Source: Pseudomonadota bacterium
Lineage (GTDB): Bacteria > Pseudomonadota > Alphaproteobacteria > Micropepsales > Micropepsaceae
DNA length: 64,000 bases
Assembly: GCA_021804785.1 (NCBI GenBank)
Contig: JAJZGY010000008.1
Location: 1 to 64,000, forward strand
Direction: 5' to 3'
Position numbers and translations under genes: made by a program
Notes under the pieces: generated by a model
Database searches by the model: none
What the model saw: the letters and a program-made list of their open reading frames with translations, nothing else
What the model was told of the DNA's origin: nothing
Shown here: positions 61,875-64,000 of the stretch, piece after piece
How positions within the stretch are numbered: the first letter of the stretch is position 1
How the letters are laid out: the number at the start of each line of letters is the position of its first letter

Positions 61875-64000
61875 GCACCCCTGAACCCGAGCGCGCGGGC
61901 ACGCCCCTTGGCAGATTTGCAATTCGCCACACGATAGCCATCGCATTCATCGCGATTGTGCTCTGTGCGGCGGGGTTATTCGCGGCCCTGAATACGCCAT
62001 CGTCGGTATTTCCGGCCACGGCCTTTCCACGGATCGTCGTCAACATCGGCAACGGCATCATGCCTGCTGATCAGATGATGGCGACGATCACGCGACCGGT
62101 CGAGCAGTCCCTGAAGAGCATTCCGGGTGTGACCTCCGTGCTCTCTACCACCACCCGCGGATCGGCGATCGTCAACGTGAAGTTCGCCTGGGGCACGGAC
62201 ATGCACCGTGCGGAGCTCTACGTGCTCGGACGGCTCTCCGAGATGCGCAGCGAGCTGCCGCCTACTGCGGTGACCAGCGCCGAGCGCGTCGGGTTCTCAC
62301 TGAGCTACCCAATCATCGGCATCAGCCTGACGGCGCGCAACCATAACCTCATGGACCTGTGGAATACCGCCACATATACCATCAAGCCGCTCTTTCTGCA
62401 GATCCCCGGGGTCTCAAGGGTGGAGATCGTCGGGGGCCAGAAGCCGGAGTACCATGTGGTGGTCGATCCGCTCAGGCTCCAGGCGGCCCATCTTGCGTTG
62501 CAGGATGTAACCGCAGCGCTCGGTCGCAACAATATGGTCTCCTCCGCGGGGTTCCTGCCGCAGAATTATCGTCTCTACCTGACGATGGTTGACGGCCGGG
62601 TCTATTCGGCCAGGCAGATCCGTAAGGTGGTGATCGCCGAGCGCGGTGGCCATCCGATTCTCGTCCGCGACGTGGCGCAAGTCGTCCGCGGGCCAGCACC
62701 GGCCTACACAAACGTCACCGCTCAGGGGCACCGCGCGGTGCTGTTCGACATTGAGAGCCATACCAACGCCAGCACCTCCGCGATTGCGAAGGCGCTCCAG
62801 GCAAAGCTGCAGTTGCTGCGGCGCGAGTTGCCGCCCGACATGCACATCAGGTTCTTCTACGACCAGTCCTCCTTCGTACGCTCTTCCATCAGAAATGTCT
62901 GGGACGCGGTCATTTTTGGACTGCTTCTATCGGCCGCCATCCTGTATCTCTTCCTCAGAAATTGGGGCAGCGTCTGGACGGCGATCGTCACCATTCCGAT
63001 CTCAGTTCTGATCACCTTTGTCGTGATGAAACTCGCCGGCATGAGTTTCAACATGATGACGCTCGGCGGGATCGCGGCTTCGATCGGCCTCATCATCGAC
63101 AACGCTATCATTGTGGTCGAGGCCATGTGCCACCGCCTGGCCCTTGGCGGCCCGCGCCTGTTGGGGATTCAGGAGGCCATGGGCGAGATCCTGACCGCGC
63201 TTGTCGGCTCCACGCTGACGCCCGTCGTGGTTTTCCTGCCCCTCATGTACCTGACGGGGCTTGCGGGGGTGTTTTTCCGTGCCCTCGGATTGACCATGGT
63301 GGTCTCGCTCCTGGTTTCGCTCCTGCTGGCCGTCACCTTGACCCCTTCTCTGGCCGCCTGGCTCATTCGCGGCGGCAAGCAGGTCAGCGAGGAAGGCGGC
63401 TTTATCTTAAGGCCCATCCTGCGCGCCTATGAGAGCGCCGTGCGCTGGTCCTTGCTGCATGCCGGGCAGACGCTCCTTGCCTGTGCTGCCATCGGGGTAT
63501 GCGCGGTCATCATTTACGGGCACTTGCAGACTGGATTTCTGCCTACATTCAATGAGGGCGGATTCAACATCGACTACTCGGCGCTCCCGGGCACCAACCT
63601 CGCGGAAGCCTCGCGAGAGCTCGACCAGGCCGAGAAACTCATCCGCGCCGACCCCGATGTCCAGGCGTATTCGCGCCGGCTGGGCACTGCGCTCGGCCCA
63701 TTTTTGGCCGAGCCGAATGTTGGCAGCTTCCTTATCAAGCTCAAACCCGTCAGCAAACACACCACCGAGCAGGTTCTCGATCATCTGCGTGCGCAGTTCG
63801 ATCAGCGCTTTCCGATGATCCATTGGGACTTCAAGGGCTTCCTCACGGACCTTGTTGGTGATCTGCAGCTCGCACCTGACCCGGTCGAGATCCGCCTCTT
63901 TTCCCCGAATCTTGCCTGGCTAAAGAAGACGGCGCCGCGCGTCGCGGCACAGATCAAGAAGATCCCGGGACTCGTCGATACGTTCGATGGTCTGGTGGTG
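61871..64000 (+). CDS. RND efflux permease (3' partial)
   Basis: Inner-membrane proton-driven pump; 710 codons are seen before the window ends, out of about 1030 expected. The N-terminal membrane helix (AFIAIVLCAAGLFAALNTP), the first porter domain with GVSRVEIVGGQKPEYHVVVDP, and TM helices 2-6 are present. The TM4 site reads ASIGLIIDNAIIVVEA. Metal exporters (HME) typically show DFGxxxDGAxxxVE, and AcrB-type drug exporters show GLLVDDAIVVVEN, so this protein has Asp-Asn at the relay site and lacks the HME DFG. It is more like an HAE pump, although it is encoded with metal-response genes. Confidence 0.92.
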   Translation, partial: MSTPEPERAGTPLGRFAIRHTIAIAFIAIVLCAAGLFAALNTPSSVFPATAFPRIVVNIGNGIMPADQMMATITRPVEQSLKSIPGVTSVLSTTTRGSAIVNVKFAWGTDMHRAELYVLGRLSEMRSELPPTAVTSAERVGFSLSYPIIGISLTARNHNLMDLWNTATYTIKPLFLQIPGVSRVEIVGGQKPEYHVVVDPLRLQAAHLALQDVTAALGRNNMVSSAGFLPQNYRLYLTMVDGRVYSARQIRKVVIAERGGHPILVRDVAQVVRGPAPAYTNVTAQGHRAVLFDIESHTNASTSAIAKALQAKLQLLRRELPPDMHIRFFYDQSSFVRSSIRNVWDAVIFGLLLSAAILYLFLRNWGSVWTAIVTIPISVLITFVVMKLAGMSFNMMTLGGIAASIGLIIDNAIIVVEAMCHRLALGGPRLLGIQEAMGEILTALVGSTLTPVVVFLPLMYLTGLAGVFFRALGLTMVVSLLVSLLLAVTLTPSLAAWLIRGGKQVSEEGGFILRPILRAYESAVRWSLLHAGQTLLACAAIGVCAVIIYGHLQTGFLPTFNEGGFNIDYSALPGTNLAEASRELDQAEKLIRADPDVQAYSRRLGTALGPFLAEPNVGSFLIKLKPVSKHTTEQVLDHLRAQFDQRFPMIHWDFKGFLTDLVGDLQLAPDPVEIRLFSPNLAWLKKTAPRVAAQIKKIPGLVDTFDGLVV

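Overview
The window looks like a chromosomal segment of an alphaproteobacterium, most likely Sphingomonadales. This is inferred from gene content: TonB receptor, NodT-type outer-membrane factor, MsrP/MsrQ, the trxB-LysR pair, the ligase-associated helicase/PdeM pair, a PodJ-like coiled-coil protein and abundant acyl-CoA and hydrolase genes. The DNA is moderately GC-rich. Many genes overlap by 4 bp (ATGA) in short operons. I found no rRNA, tRNA, CRISPR array or intact insertion sequence.

Layout. 0-13.5 kb: a TonB-dependent receptor cut by the window start, an aldo/keto reductase broken by one amber codon, an outer-membrane efflux lipoprotein, a TPR protein and a small lipoprotein, a class I aminotransferase, a decayed GH84 glycosidase, a divergent EF-G paralogue behind hairpins, and msrP. 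13-20 kb: a methyltransferase-like membrane protein, LysR regulator, trxB, Lrp regulator, msrQ (separated from msrP), an amino-acid permease and a Crp/Fnr regulator. 20-24.7 kb: a complete tyrosine/homogentisate degradation operon (hppD, hmgA, fumarylacetoacetate hydrolase, maiA) ending in a MarR regulator, with a likely operator in the promoter. 24.7-29.3 kb: lutABC-type lactate oxidation genes behind an acyltransferase and an epoxide-hydrolase-like gene. 29.3-36 kb: DUF423, an alpha/beta hydrolase with glutaryl-CoA dehydrogenase, a dienoyl-CoA-reductase-like SDR, and the DNA-repair pair Lhr-type helicase/PdeM. 36-56 kb: PodJ-like protein, CAP lipoprotein, thiolase, TPR protein, paired PaaI thioesterases with an AKR and SDR, a cyclic-nucleotide-binding patatin, gamma-glutamyltransferase, a hotdog hydratase and TPR-methyltransferase pair, TetR, acyl-CoA synthetase, ChaC, MaoC and an HSL-type esterase.

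56.2-64 kb is an accessory region. A collapsed remnant of a large SNF2-type helicase and an IS630-like transposase fragment border a metal-response locus. It has a CnrY/CnrX/CnrH-type anti-sigma, periplasmic sensor and ECF sigma set on the minus strand, divergent from a tripartite RND pump on the plus strand (outer-membrane factor, adaptor, permease cut by the window end). The sensor keeps the spacing and identity of the known CnrX Ni/Co ligands, but the permease has a drug-exporter-like rather than metal-exporter-like TM4 motif.

I do not see a convincing wholly new system. The most unusual points are the rearranged CnrYXH/RND locus with an atypical permease, the EF-G paralogue lacking the catalytic histidine behind a hairpin leader, and several independently decaying genes.
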